A DNA stretch of 64,000 nt from Parasediminibacterium sp046546515 (GCF_046546515.1 NZ_JBKHKJ010000016.1:1-64000); one strand, 5' to 3'. Numbered from the stretch's first letter, positions 1 through 8,428 are shown. The notes: generated from the sequence alone by a model not told the origin. Program-made: numbers and translations.

Positions 1-8
1 ATAAGCCT

Positions 9-57
9 TTGTAATCAGGGTTGCAAACCTTTTGAAGGTTGGCAACCCTGATTACAA
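9..57. repeat. Long perfect hairpin just after the GH13 stop codon
   Basis: Sixteen-base arms at 9-24 and 42-57 are perfectly complementary, and the loop between them can pair further (AACCTT with AAGGTT). On the minus strand the hairpin begins two bases after the stop codon of the GH13 gene, so it will be in the 3' end of that transcript. No T-tract follows, so it is not a classic intrinsic terminator. It may protect the RNA 3' end or be a member of an interspersed hairpin family. Confidence 0.6.
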
Positions 58-58
58 C

Positions 59-1909
59 TTATTTCCCCAACTCCAGTATCCACATTTTCTGTGCTGGTAT
101 GGTAAATTGGTTGCTTGTAATAGTATTGCCGCTTACAATATCTGTTGCTTTTGTAAACCCACTTGTGCGTTCTGTAAAATCATTCAAATTTACAGTTTGT
201 TCTTTATCGCTTGTGTTCATAATACACATGATGGTTTGTTTGGCATCGTACCTGAAATAGACATACAAGCCATCTTTTGGTAGGTACTGCATTAGCTTGC
301 CTGTTTTAATAGCACTGGACTGCTTGCGGAAATTGCCTAATGTTTTTACTAGTGCCTGCACGTCCTTTTGGTCTTGTGTAAGGCCTTCATCAGTAAAAGC
401 ACTTTTTTTGTCACCTTTCCAGCCGCCTGCAAAATCTAGCCTCACCCAGCCATCTGGGTTGCTTTCGCCTTTCATTAGTATCTCTGTACCGTAATACATC
501 TGCGGTATACCCCTGCAAGTAAAGAGCCAGCCCAACCCCATTTTTTGCTTGGCAACATCTTCCTTCACATAACTAAAAAAGCGGGTCATATCGTGGTTGT
601 CTAGGAAAATGACGTTCCGCATTGGGTCTTTATACATGATGTCCTGTGCCAAAGTGGTGTATAGTTTGCTAACGCCATCGTTCCAGCCAAATTTTTCTAC
701 CATTGCTGGCTGAATGCCACTAAACAATACCTGAAAATCGACAGGTGCTTGCAGATTGCTCTTGAAAGGCACGTTTAAATTGTTTTCAACAAAATAACTT
801 TGGTTTATCACGCCGTTTACCCAAGTTTCGCCAAACATTGTCATTTTGGGGTATTCGTCCGTAAGTGCTTTGTTGCATCTGTTCATGAAAGGAAGGTCGT
901 TGTATATGTAGGTATCTATGCGCCAGCCATCAACGCCAAATTCCTCAACGCTCCAGATAGCATGTTGAATCAAGTAGTTGGCCACATAAGGGTTGCCTTG
1001 GTTCAAGTCGGGCATTTCACGGGTAAACCAGCCGTCAGAAGTTATTTTTGCATCTTTTTTAGACCCATGCGGGTCAAACAAAGGCTGGTCTTTAAAGCTG
1101 GTGCCTGTATAAGTAGGCCATTGGTGGAACCAATCTTTGGTTGGTTGATTCAAGAAGGTAAAGTGGTAACTGCCCACATGGTTGTACACCGCATCCTGTA
1201 TCAGTTTCATGCCCCTTTTATGCAGGGAATCGCTTAGCGCCTTGTACATTTTTGCGCCGCCATAGCGTGGGTCTATGGCATAATGGTCTGTAAAAGCATA
1301 GCCATGCTCCGTCCTATTGGGCATATCGTTTTCTAGTACAGGCGTCATCCAAAGGGTAGTGGCGCCAAGGCTTTGGATATAATCCAAGTGATTAATAATG
1401 CCTTGAAAATCGCCACCATGCCGCAAATAAATAGAATCCCTGTTCAGGCTTTGGTCCCTCATGCCGGATACTTTGTCGTTGCTTTCGTCGCCATTGCTAA
1501 AACGGTCTGGCATCAGGAAATAAATAAAATCAGATGATGTTACGCCTTGGGCATAAGTAGTTCCTTTCCCTTTTCTCCTTGCTTCCAACGGCCATTTTAC
1601 CGTGTGGCTTTTGCCGTCTTTGCTAAATTCAATCGGCACATCCCCTGGCAAGGCAGCAGGGGAAATGCTTATATCCACAGAAATATATTTGCTATTGTCT
1701 AGCTGGTTAATTTTTACAATGCTTACGCCGGGATAATTGATGGTTATTTTTTCTTTGCTAAACCCCTCATAGTCGCCTTTTATTAGCAACTGCACTTTGT
1801 TCCACTTCATGCCCACCCACCAATTTGTTGGCTCTACCTTGGCATACTGGGCATAAGTGAGTAGTGAGTGGTAAGTGGTGAGCAATGTGAGAAGAAGATA
1901 TTTTTTCAT
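59..1909 (-). CDS. Secreted GH13 alpha-amylase / neopullulanase-like glucan hydrolase
   Basis: A 616-residue protein with a signal peptide (about residues 1-20, ending TYAQ), so it is exported. An N-terminal beta-sandwich (about 25-115) of the kind seen in cyclomaltodextrinases precedes the GH13 barrel. All four conserved GH13 regions are present: DAVYNH at 239-244, GWRID with the nucleophile Asp332, GETW with the acid/base Glu361, and NHD with Asp440. The protein should cleave alpha-1,4 (possibly alpha-1,6) glucan to maltodextrins in the periplasm or at the cell surface. The neighbouring SLC45-like transporter and glgC/glgA on the same strand fit an alpha-glucan pathway. Family-level specificity (amylase, neopullulanase or cyclomaltodextrinase) cannot be fixed by reading. 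Confidence 0.93.
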   Translation of the reverse strand: MKKYLLLTLLTTYHSLLTYAQYAKVEPTNWWVGMKWNKVQLLIKGDYEGFSKEKITINYPGVSIVKINQLDNSKYISVDISISPAALPGDVPIEFSKDGKSHTVKWPLEARRKGKGTTYAQGVTSSDFIYFLMPDRFSNGDESNDKVSGMRDQSLNRDSIYLRHGGDFQGIINHLDYIQSLGATTLWMTPVLENDMPNRTEHGYAFTDHYAIDPRYGGAKMYKALSDSLHKRGMKLIQDAVYNHVGSYHFTFLNQPTKDWFHQWPTYTGTSFKDQPLFDPHGSKKDAKITSDGWFTREMPDLNQGNPYVANYLIQHAIWSVEEFGVDGWRIDTYIYNDLPFMNRCNKALTDEYPKMTMFGETWVNGVINQSYFVENNLNVPFKSNLQAPVDFQVLFSGIQPAMVEKFGWNDGVSKLYTTLAQDIMYKDPMRNVIFLDNHDMTRFFSYVKEDVAKQKMGLGWLFTCRGIPQMYYGTEILMKGESNPDGWVRLDFAGGWKGDKKSAFTDEGLTQDQKDVQALVKTLGNFRKQSSAIKTGKLMQYLPKDGLYVYFRYDAKQTIMCIMNTSDKEQTVNLNDFTERTSGFTKATDIVSGNTITSNQFTIPAQKMWILELGK

Positions 1910-1952
1910 AATAATATTATTATAGTAGATAATTAATCACGTTTCCGTAGAA

Positions 1953-1971
1953 GGGCGTATTGAATACGCCC
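1953..1971. repeat. Perfect 9-bp palindromic hairpin
   Basis: GGGCGTATT and AATACGCCC flank a single G. The hairpin lies about 45 bp upstream of the GH13 start codon, so it is in the leader or promoter region of that gene. It could be a REP-like element; no operator function is assigned. Confidence 0.55.
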
Positions 1972-2094
1972 AGTACATTTCAAGATTTTGCTATTTGCAT
2001 TATCCTTAATATTAAAAACCACCCCAACCCCCTCCGAGGAGCTAGCGTATATACACAACTCCTATTGAGGCAGGTGTTGCCCTCTAGCATGTAA

Positions 2095-2240
2095 ACCTCA
2101 CCCCCCAACCCCCTCTCCAAAGGCGAGGGGGAGCCATCCTCCGACAAAAAGCAAAGTGATTTTAGATAGATTTACCTTGCATCTATCTATTTTGCTTACA
2201 CTAAAAAACCTAAAAAAAGATATGTTATATACCCTAGCTC
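2095..2240. repeat. Interspersed repeat, copy 1 (about 145 bp)
   Basis: This segment aligns with 5516-5654. Both begin ACCTCACCCCC and continue through a GAGGGG/CCCTCTCC hairpin. They share GTGATTTTA, CCTTGCA, CTATCTATTT and ACTAAAA in the same order, and end near CTAGC. No protein-coding potential is apparent. See the second copy at 5516. Confidence 0.7.
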
Positions 2241-2519
2241 TTGGGAGCTACTATGCAGACACATCTTTTTTTGTCTAATAAAGTGCCTTTAATAAATGTC
2301 TTTTGTGTCTAATGTAGCGGCTTTGCCTATTCTTTGCTGCCTTTGAGCGAAGCGTTTTACCTTTTCTTTTCTCCCGTTGCGCCTTCTTTGCGTAAATAGC
2401 TCTGCGAATCTTTGCGGTTGAGCCTTTCGCTTCAAGTAAAATAGCCGAATACCCTGCTAAGAAACCACCCCGGCCTTTGGCCACCCCCTCGAGAGGGGAA
2501 TTGTGTATGCACAGTAGCC

Positions 2520-3941
2520 TTAGGAGAGAACGGGGGTTGAGGTCAATCCATCCGTATGCAATACTGCCTTGCGACTCTTCCGCATGTCGCCCGCATCATA
2601 CACAAATAAACAACAAACAGCGGCACATATCATGAAAAAGCCAGCTAGCACTACTGCATAAATAGGCTGGCTGCCATAGATGTGTTTTACGATCCACCCG
2701 CCAAACAAGCCATTGATAATCTGTGGCAGGGTGATAAAAAAATTGAAAATCCCCATGTAAATACCCAGTTTGCCTGCCGGGATAGAGCCAGAAAGTATTA
2801 CATAAGGCATGGCCAATACGCTTGCCCATGCAAGCCCTACGCCCACCATGGAATATTTCAGCATGGCAGGGTCCTTGATAAAATAAATAGATATTAAACC
2901 AACACCACCCGCAATTAACGAAAGCGCATGTGTCGATTTCCTGCCGATTAACTTTGCCAGTATGGGCAAACACAAAGCATAAAACATAGCTACTAGATTG
3001 TACATCCCAAAAGCGGAGCTTACTTCGTTGCCAGCATCATTATACGCAACGCTTTTGCTATAGTCGCCAGAAAGGCCATATACATGGGTGGCAACTGCAT
3101 CGGTAGTAAACACCCACATGCTAAAAAATGCAAACCAAGTAAAAAACTGCACTAGCCCTAGTTGCTTCATGGTCTTTGGCATCTTGGCAAAGTCTTTCCA
3201 TATCTCGCTTACGCCTGCTTTGTCTGCCTCCTCGTTTTGCCCATGGTATTGCTTGTATTCTTTTGGTGCGTATTCCTTCGAGAAAAAAACGGTTATCAAA
3301 ATAGCGGCCATGAAAACGACTGCCCCAATGTAAAAGGCATATTTAATATTGTCAGCCACACCATCTGGACCTGCTTCCTTGCTAAAACCATGGTTGCTTA
3401 GAAATTTTGGCAATTCGCTCCCGCCTACTGCACCCAAGCCAATGAGGAATGTTTGTATAGAGAAGCCAACCGTGCTTTGCGAATCTGGCAAATTGTCTGC
3501 CACCAATGCCCTGAACGGTTCCATGGCCACATTGAACGAAGCATCCAACACCATTACCATACCTGCACCAATCCACAGGGCGGGTACTACACTAGCTGTG
3601 CCGCCAGAGTTCGGCAGGAAAATAAGTGCCAACGAGGATAATATGGCTCCTGTAAGAAAATAAGGCTTTCTCCTGCCGAGGCGTGTCCATGTCCTGTCGC
3701 TATAGTGGCCAATCAATGGCTGCACTATCATGCCTACCAAGGGGGCTACAATCCAGAACATCGGGAGCTGGTCCACGTCTGCCCCAAAAGAGCGTAGTAT
3801 CCTGCTGGTGTTCCCGTTTTGCAGGGCAAAGCCAAACTGGATGCCAAGGAAACCAAAACTCATAGTGAAAATTTGCCCTAAAGTCAATTTAGGCTTGGGC
3901 AATATGCCAGCAGTAGTACCAGCGCGGGAAGAAGCGGCCAT
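2520..3941 (-). CDS. SLC45-like MFS sugar transporter (maltose/sucrose type)
   Basis: A 473-residue polytopic inner-membrane protein of the major facilitator superfamily. It carries the loop 2-3 signature SDRTWTRLGRRKPY (about residues 82-95) and the motif FRALVADNLP in TM4-5. Both are typical of the SLC45/plant sucrose carrier branch, whose members are proton-coupled importers of sucrose or maltose. The gene lies between the secreted GH13 hydrolase and glgC on the same strand, so uptake of maltose or maltodextrin is the likely role. Two copies of AATCGTTTAA lie just upstream of the start codon, as possible LacI-family operator sites. The glgC terminator separates it from glgC, so it has its own promoter. 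Substrate is inferred from context. Confidence 0.88.
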   Translation of the reverse strand: MAASSRAGTTAGILPKPKLTLGQIFTMSFGFLGIQFGFALQNGNTSRILRSFGADVDQLPMFWIVAPLVGMIVQPLIGHYSDRTWTRLGRRKPYFLTGAILSSLALIFLPNSGGTASVVPALWIGAGMVMVLDASFNVAMEPFRALVADNLPDSQSTVGFSIQTFLIGLGAVGGSELPKFLSNHGFSKEAGPDGVADNIKYAFYIGAVVFMAAILITVFFSKEYAPKEYKQYHGQNEEADKAGVSEIWKDFAKMPKTMKQLGLVQFFTWFAFFSMWVFTTDAVATHVYGLSGDYSKSVAYNDAGNEVSSAFGMYNLVAMFYALCLPILAKLIGRKSTHALSLIAGGVGLISIYFIKDPAMLKYSMVGVGLAWASVLAMPYVILSGSIPAGKLGIYMGIFNFFITLPQIINGLFGGWIVKHIYGSQPIYAVVLAGFFMICAAVCCLFVYDAGDMRKSRKAVLHTDGLTSTPVLS

Positions 3942-3944
3942 AGC

Positions 3945-3963
3945 AATCGTTTAAATCGTTTAA
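3945..3963. promoter_or_regulatory. Candidate LacI-family operator: two overlapping AATCGTTTAA
   Basis: AATCGTTTAAATCGTTTAA lies 4 bp upstream of the transporter ATG. The same core (AATCGTTTAA) is found at 62042, upstream of giant gene 2 and the edge gene. A central CG in an A/T-rich half-palindrome is the usual form of LacI-family operators. A further inverted repeat, TGTGTA...TACACA (3965-3980), is adjacent. Confidence 0.4.
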
Positions 3964-3993
3964 TGTGTATTTTGTACACAATGCGAAAGTAAA

Positions 3994-4021
3994 GAAAAAA
4001 AACATCCTGAAACAGGATGTT
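3994..4021 (-). terminator. Intrinsic terminator of glgC
   Basis: On the minus strand a 9-bp perfect stem (AACATCCTG / CAGGATGTT) with a 3-base loop is followed by a run of seven T. It lies about 25 bp after the glgC stop codon, so transcription from glgC should end before the SLC45 transporter. Confidence 0.85.
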
Positions 4022-4045
4022 GTAAAAAAGTATGATAACAAGCTT

Positions 4046-5329
4046 TTACACCACAAACCCATCATGCAAAATAGCCCCTTTTTTCACCACTACTATGCCA
4101 TCTTTCACGCTATAAAGTGGATGATCTGTGTTTTCTAAATGCTTGCCGCCAATGATGCGCACGTCATTACCAATACGGCAGTTCTTGTCAACTATCGCAT
4201 CTTTTATATAGCAGCGTTCGCCAATCCCAATCCTTGGTATGCCTTTGCTGATATTCTCTTCCATCACTTCTATGGTTTCGTAGTAGTCGTTGCCCATGAT
4301 GTAGGAGCTTACCACTGTGGTGCCATAACCAATGCGTGAGCGGATACCTACCACGCAGGTTTCCAAGCGGGAAGCATTGATGATAGACCCCTCTGCAATT
4401 ACTGTTTTTTCCAATGTAGTGCCACTTATTTTAGCTGGTGGCAGCATACGAGCCCTGGTGTATACTACATTGTCATTGTCAAACAGGTTGAACGAAGGTA
4501 TGTCTTGCGTAAGAGCAAGGTTTGCTTCAAAGAAAGAATAAATATTCCCAATATCTGTCCAGTAGCCTTCGTATTGGTAGCTGGCTACTTTAAACTCTAC
4601 GATAGAGTTAGGAATAATTTCCTTGCCAAAATCGGTAGCGTTGGGATGCCTATCTTTCAACAAGGTATTTAATATTTGCTTGTTGAAAATATAAATACCC
4701 ATGGATGCCAAATAGTTGCGGCCTTGGTTTTGCATGTGTGCGCCTGTGTCGCTAACCCAGTCTGGCAATACATCCTTGGCTGGCTTTTCTATGAAAGAAG
4801 TAATAAAATTATCTTCATCGCTTTTAAGGATACCAAATTCTGGTGCATCCCTTTCGTCAACGGGGATTGTAGCCAAAGAAATGTCTGCTCCTTTTTTAAC
4901 ATGGTTTGCAATCATGGCTGCAAAGTCCATCTGGTACAATTGGTCTCCGCTTAATATCAGGATATGCTCAAACTCGAGGTTTGAAATATGCCTAAGCGAC
5001 TGCCGTACTGCATCTGCCGTGCCTTGGAACCAACCTGGGTTGTCGGGCGTTTGCTCCGCAGCCAAAATATCAACAAACCCTGTGCTGAAAGCACTGAAAT
5101 GGTAGGTGTTTTTTATGTGCTTGTTTAGCGAGGCAGAGTTAAATTGCGTTAGTACAAACATACGGTTGATGGTACTGTTCATGCAGTTGCTGATAGGTAT
5201 ATCTACCAAGCGGTATTTACCTGCAATAGGCACTGCGGGTTTTGAACGGGATGCAGTCAAAGGGTACAAGCGGCTACCGGCACCGCCACCAAGAATTACT
5301 GCAACAACAGTTTTGCTTAAAGAGACCAT
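4046..5329 (-). CDS. glgC: Glucose-1-phosphate adenylyltransferase
   Basis: A 427-residue ADP-glucose pyrophosphorylase, the committed step of glycogen synthesis (glucose-1-phosphate + ATP to ADP-glucose). The N-terminal nucleotidyltransferase signature GGGAGSRLYPLT (14-25) is followed by SKPAVPIAGKYRLVD, both diagnostic. The substrate-binding segment FIEKP and the C-terminal left-handed beta-helix (about residues 300-427, with IGIGERCYIKDAIVDKN) are present. The length is normal for the family. It is transcribed in the same direction as glgA but is separated from it by 393 bp that carry a possible -7 box, so it may be transcribed separately. An intrinsic terminator follows. Confidence 0.97.
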   Translation of the reverse strand: MVSLSKTVVAVILGGGAGSRLYPLTASRSKPAVPIAGKYRLVDIPISNCMNSTINRMFVLTQFNSASLNKHIKNTYHFSAFSTGFVDILAAEQTPDNPGWFQGTADAVRQSLRHISNLEFEHILILSGDQLYQMDFAAMIANHVKKGADISLATIPVDERDAPEFGILKSDEDNFITSFIEKPAKDVLPDWVSDTGAHMQNQGRNYLASMGIYIFNKQILNTLLKDRHPNATDFGKEIIPNSIVEFKVASYQYEGYWTDIGNIYSFFEANLALTQDIPSFNLFDNDNVVYTRARMLPPAKISGTTLEKTVIAEGSIINASRLETCVVGIRSRIGYGTTVVSSYIMGNDYYETIEVMEENISKGIPRIGIGERCYIKDAIVDKNCRIGNDVRIIGGKHLENTDHPLYSVKDGIVVVKKGAILHDGFVV

Positions 5330-5395
5330 AGAACTTAGGTTATTTTTTCAATGAATTTTTTAGCAATCGATACATTTTAACACGCAAGTTATTAT

Positions 5396-5403
5396 CAAAT
5401 GTA
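5396..5403 (-). promoter_or_regulatory. Possible -7 promoter element for glgC
   Basis: The minus strand reads TACATTTG, a perfect match to the Bacteroidota TAnnTTTG -7 consensus, about 67 bp upstream of the glgC ATG. No TTG is found at the usual 19-21 bp spacing, so the assignment is tentative. Confidence 0.4.
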
Positions 5404-5515
5404 TTGTGAAGAAGCATAAAGTAAAAATAAATATTTAAAGGTTGTTTTTGTCATTTAAACAAGGAAAATTTTTAGTTAAAAATATACTGATGATTAATTG
5501 ATTGAAGCCATGATG

Positions 5516-5654
5516 ACCTCACCCCCAACCCCTCTCCCAAGGAGAGGGGAGCCAAAGGTTGACAAAATGCAAGTGATTTTATGATAAATTTTCCTTGCAG
5601 CTATCTATTTGGGTTAAACTAAAAGACCAAAACATGTGTGTATATGCTCTAGCC
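5516..5654. repeat. Interspersed repeat, copy 2 (about 140 bp)
   Basis: Homologous to 2095-2240 in the same orientation, with scattered substitutions and short indels. It opens with ACCTCACCCCCAACCCC, followed by a CTCTCC...GGAGAGGGG hairpin, then GTGATTTTA, CCTTGCA and CTATCTATTT. The two copies bracket the transporter and glgC. Neither encodes a plausible protein. Confidence 0.7.
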
Positions 5655-5722
5655 CCAACGAGTGGAAAGCGGAAACCTAATCACAAATCGCTTTTGCTTT
5701 TCAAACTCATAATTCATAATTC

Positions 5723-7132
5723 TTAATTGCCGTAGGCCTCTGTGTATTGCTCAACCACGCTTTCCCAGCTATGGTCTATGCGCATCATGTATTTGCGCAT
5801 CCAGTCCATATGGGTTTTATTTTTATAAACCTCAATTCCCCTATATACCGAATGGGCAATATCGCTCACAGTAGCATTATTAAACCTTATGCCAAAGCCT
5901 TCCCATTCACCCATGTCTTTTACCGTGTCTTGAAGCCCACCTGTGCTGCGTACAACTGGCACGGTGCCATAACGTAGTGCATACATTTGATTTAGCCCAC
6001 AAGGTTCTACTCGGCTAGGCATTAGCAAAAAGTCGGCTGCGGCATATAGCCTATGGCTTAATGCCTCGTCGTAACCTATTTGTGTATTGTAAAAGCCTTT
6101 GTAACTGGCAGTAATACTTGCCAATTCGGCTTCAATAGCCTTCTCGCCACTGCCCAAAATCATATAGCAAGCTTTGCCATGTTGGTGGTACAGCACATTG
6201 TGGAAAGCACCTGGCAATATATCTGCGGCTTTTTCGCCCACCAGCCTGCCTATAAATACAAACAGAGGCAGGTTTTCGTCCAGACCATATTCCTCGCATA
6301 TTTTTTTCTTGTTTTTCTTCTTGCCAGCGGCAACGCCTTTCACCGAAAATTTATTGGTTAGGTAAGGGTCTGTTTCTGGGTTCCACACTTCGTTGTCTAT
6401 ACCGTTTAGTATGCCCCTGCATTTGCCTTTTTCGTATTCAAACAAGGCTTCTAGGCCGTTGCTTTTATAGCGAAGCTCGGCCATGTAACTCTCGCTTACC
6501 GTAGTAACCACCCAAGCGCATTTAATGGCACTGGCTAGTGGGTTTATCTGGCCTTTCCAGTCTAGGTCGCCCCATTTGTAGCTATCGTATTCAGGTATTA
6601 GGCCGTGCCTGTCCCAGCCCATATTACCTTGATATTGGGCATTGTGTATGGTGAGTACTGTTTTTATAAATGCCAGCTTCCTGAAAGCGTAGCAGTTTTT
6701 TAGCATAAAGGGTATTAGCCCTGCGTGGTAATCGTGCACATGAATGATATGCGGCTGGTGTTGCCAACTGTTTAGCCAAGTAAGCACTGCTATTTGGAAG
6801 GCAATAAAGCGGTCTGTGTCATCGCTATAACCATATATTTTTTCACGGTCTAGCAAGCCATGTATATCTACAAGGTATAAATCGAAGCCTAGCTTGTTTG
6901 TCTTTTCCTTGATAATGGTAAAGTTGAAGTTGTAAATGCCTATTGAGGCACTGCCTTTAAAGTCAACCACCCACTCGTTATTGTACAGGAATTTCGTCCT
7001 ATACATCGGCATCACCACTTTGGCAAAATGCCCTGCCTTGCATTGGTATTTGGGCAAAGCACCCACTACATCGCCCAGTCCGCCCGCTTTTGCAACGGGG
7101 TAGCACTCGGCACTTACGTGAATTATCTCCAT
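5723..7132 (-). CDS. glgA: Glycogen synthase (ADP-glucose, GT5)
   Basis: A 469-residue cytoplasmic glycosyltransferase that extends alpha-1,4-glucan from ADP-glucose. The N-terminus carries the ADP-glucose-binding motif KAGGLGDVVG (15-24) directly after the HVSAECYP segment typical of GlgA. The C-terminal Rossmann domain has SRVEPCGLNQMYALRYG followed by VVRSTGGL, the conserved nucleotide-sugar site with its E-x7-E-like spacing. Full length for the family. It is upstream of glgC on the same strand, so the two steps of glycogen synthesis are neighbours. No branching enzyme is encoded next to it. Confidence 0.96.
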   Translation of the reverse strand: MEIIHVSAECYPVAKAGGLGDVVGALPKYQCKAGHFAKVVMPMYRTKFLYNNEWVVDFKGSASIGIYNFNFTIIKEKTNKLGFDLYLVDIHGLLDREKIYGYSDDTDRFIAFQIAVLTWLNSWQHQPHIIHVHDYHAGLIPFMLKNCYAFRKLAFIKTVLTIHNAQYQGNMGWDRHGLIPEYDSYKWGDLDWKGQINPLASAIKCAWVVTTVSESYMAELRYKSNGLEALFEYEKGKCRGILNGIDNEVWNPETDPYLTNKFSVKGVAAGKKKNKKKICEEYGLDENLPLFVFIGRLVGEKAADILPGAFHNVLYHQHGKACYMILGSGEKAIEAELASITASYKGFYNTQIGYDEALSHRLYAAADFLLMPSRVEPCGLNQMYALRYGTVPVVRSTGGLQDTVKDMGEWEGFGIRFNNATVSDIAHSVYRGIEVYKNKTHMDWMRKYMMRIDHSWESVVEQYTEAYGN

Positions 7133-7451
7133 ACTATATTTTAAGTTTTTCTAGCCTTGAAATTCGGGTGTAAATGTAGGGTTTATGTGGCATGAATAAA
7201 AGCAATTGCATGATAAATTATGATTATTGTTTGTGGGTTTTGAAATAGAGGGTATAAGATTTTCTTCCCTCTATTCCAAAGCTTTTGGCAAAAGTGTAAT
7301 AATAAACCCAACCCTTTCCCCTCTTTATCATTTTCCTCACTATTGACTCATCATCACTCACTCCTCACCACTTTACCCCTATTGGTAAATGAAAAGGCCG
7401 TGGGCAATGGGTTTTTAAGATACTTTTGCCGCTTTATAACCATTTAGGAGC
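7133..7451. other. Divergent intergenic region between glgA and the ferredoxin gene
   Basis: This 319-bp gap holds an inverted repeat with 9-bp arms (AATAGAGGG at 7244-7252 and CCCTCTATT at 7267-7275) and a TACTTTTG box at 7421-7428 facing the ferredoxin gene. No gene is seen. Confidence 0.5.
7421..7428 (+). promoter_or_regulatory. Possible -7 promoter element for fdx
   Basis: TACTTTTG is a perfect TAnnTTTG match, 24 bp upstream of the ferredoxin ATG. A TTG is not found at the standard spacing. Confidence 0.45.
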
Positions 7452-7787
7452 ATGTACACGATCAATATACAATTTGAGCAAAAAGGCGTAGCCCCCGTAT
7501 CGCTCACGGGCATTGGGGATGGGGATAGCCTACTGGAAATATTATTGGACAATGATATAGAACTGCACCACAATTGTGGCGGGGTATGTGCCTGCAGCAC
7601 CTGCCATTTGTATGTGCAGGGAGGGGATGACAGCATTGCTGAACTGTCTGACAAGGAAGAAGATTTTATAGACAGGGCAGTAAACCCACGCATCAATAGC
7701 CGCCTAGGCTGCCAATGCGTGTTGCAAAGCGGCTCTGGCACAATAGACATTTTATTGCCCGACCAAACCCAGTTTTTAGGAGAGTAA
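7452..7787 (+). CDS. fdx: ISC-type [2Fe-2S] ferredoxin
   Basis: A 111-residue soluble electron carrier. The cluster ligands follow the adrenodoxin/Fdx pattern C-x5-C-x2-C with Cys42, Cys48 and Cys51 in NCGGVCACSTC, and the fourth ligand Cys87 in RLGCQC. The extra Cys46 is also found in the E. coli ISC ferredoxin, and the ligand numbering is the same. The next gene encodes IscX, which normally accompanies fdx in isc operons, so a role in iron-sulfur cluster assembly is likely. The start is supported by a TACTTTTG -7 box 24 bp upstream. Confidence 0.93.
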   Translation: MYTINIQFEQKGVAPVSLTGIGDGDSLLEILLDNDIELHHNCGGVCACSTCHLYVQGGDDSIAELSDKEEDFIDRAVNPRINSRLGCQCVLQSGSGTIDILLPDQTQFLGE

Positions 7788-7796
7788 TGGTTGTTT

Positions 7797-7828
7797 TTAG
7801 TTTTAAATTTTAAGTTTTGAATTAAATT
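7797..7828. repeat. AT-rich interspersed repeat (copy in fdx-iscX gap)
   Basis: The stretch TTTTAAATTTTAAGTTTTG is the reverse complement of a word family also present at 12489-12521 and 34336-34368 (TTCAAAACTTAAAATTCAAA-like). All three copies are intergenic. Confidence 0.5.
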
Positions 7829-7868
7829 ATGTTTAGTTGTTTGTGCATCTGAACAAAAGAAAGTAATT

Positions 7869-8108
7869 ATGAGTCATTTTGAACCCCCTATACACTGGAG
7901 CGACCACGAAGATATTGCCATGAAATTGTACGAGCGCTTTGGCGACGATTTTAACGAAGGCAAAATATACAGGGTACGTTTTACAGATTTGCTCACCTGG
8001 GTATTGGAAATACCCAATTTCGAAGGTACAAAAGCACAAAGCACCGAGGGCCACTTGGAAATGATACAAAGCAAATGGGTGTACGAGTGGAGGGATAACC
8101 AAAAGTGA
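7869..8108 (+). CDS. iscX: IscX-like Fe-S assembly regulator
   Basis: A 79-residue acidic protein. The segment IHWSDHEDIAMKLYERFGDDFN and the following VRFTDLLTWVLEIPNF match the IscX (YfhJ) fold, where the VRFTDLxxWV strand-helix and the C-terminal tryptophan (KWVYEW) are conserved. IscX binds iron and the cysteine desulfurase IscS and modulates cluster assembly. The gene is 81 bp downstream of fdx, as in classic isc operons, although iscS/iscU are not in the window. Length is slightly above the usual 66 residues because of an N-terminal extension. Confidence 0.85.
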   Translation: MSHFEPPIHWSDHEDIAMKLYERFGDDFNEGKIYRVRFTDLLTWVLEIPNFEGTKAQSTEGHLEMIQSKWVYEWRDNQK

Positions 8109-8428
8109 GTTATGAATTATGAATGATGAGTTATTAGTCATAAGTAAGTACTAATAAAAACCATTCAATGTAAGTTGTTCAGAACCATGCAGCTTTTTCG
8201 AAAAGTTTTTATTTCCTCTTTGCATGAATGAATTTCCTATAGTAGTTAATCTGCACTGTTCTTTGTGTTCTTTAAGTGGAACGTTTTTACCTAAAGCCCT
8301 TTCCTTTGTGTTTCTTTGCGAAAAAACTTTGTGTGCTTTGCGGTTAAGCCTCCACTTAAAACAGTAAGGTGTCCTAATGTTTCTTCTAAGCACAACGCTT
8401 TCAATCTCACAATCAGTGTTTCACGCAA
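8109..8428. other. 320-bp interval with degenerate repeat DNA
   Basis: The first 40 bases contain a GAATTATGAATGATGAG run related to words at 5708 and 9410. The stretch 8255-8360 is rich in CTTTGTGTTC, CTTTGCG and TTTGCGGTTAAG words related to 2275-2460 and 34110-34160. An 80-codon minus-strand frame across it has no recognisable product and is not called. Confidence 0.5.

Larger units (their letters stand above)
1910..2519. other. Gene-poor 610-bp interval made of small repeats
   Basis: The gap between the GH13 gene and the transporter contains a palindromic hairpin (1953-1971), two runs of a pyrimidine-rich motif of the type ACCCCCAACCCC (about 2015-2035 and 2095-2135), the longer repeat described at 2095-2240, and a stretch rich in CTTTGCG-like words (2275-2460). 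A 69-codon minus-strand reading frame (2275-2484) lies inside the last stretch. Its Lys/Arg-rich product looks like translated repeat DNA and is not called as a gene. Confidence 0.6.
5330..5722. other. glgA-glgC intergenic region
   Basis: This 393-bp gap contains a TACATTTG match to the Bacteroidota -7 box (minus strand, 5396-5403) about 70 bp upstream of glgC, without a good -33 partner. It also contains the second copy of the interspersed repeat (5516-5654) and a short CATAATTCATAATTC run near 5708-5724. No gene is seen. Confidence 0.55.

Noticed and set aside
2275..2484. 69-codon minus-strand frame rich in Lys and Arg
   Set aside because: It lies in repetitive CTTTGCG-type DNA shared with other intergenic stretches, has no recognisable domain, and the Lys/Arg richness is a by-product of the repeat.
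8151..8393. 80-codon minus-strand frame upstream of the UbiA gene
   Set aside because: Overlaps degenerate repeat DNA and has no gene-like features.
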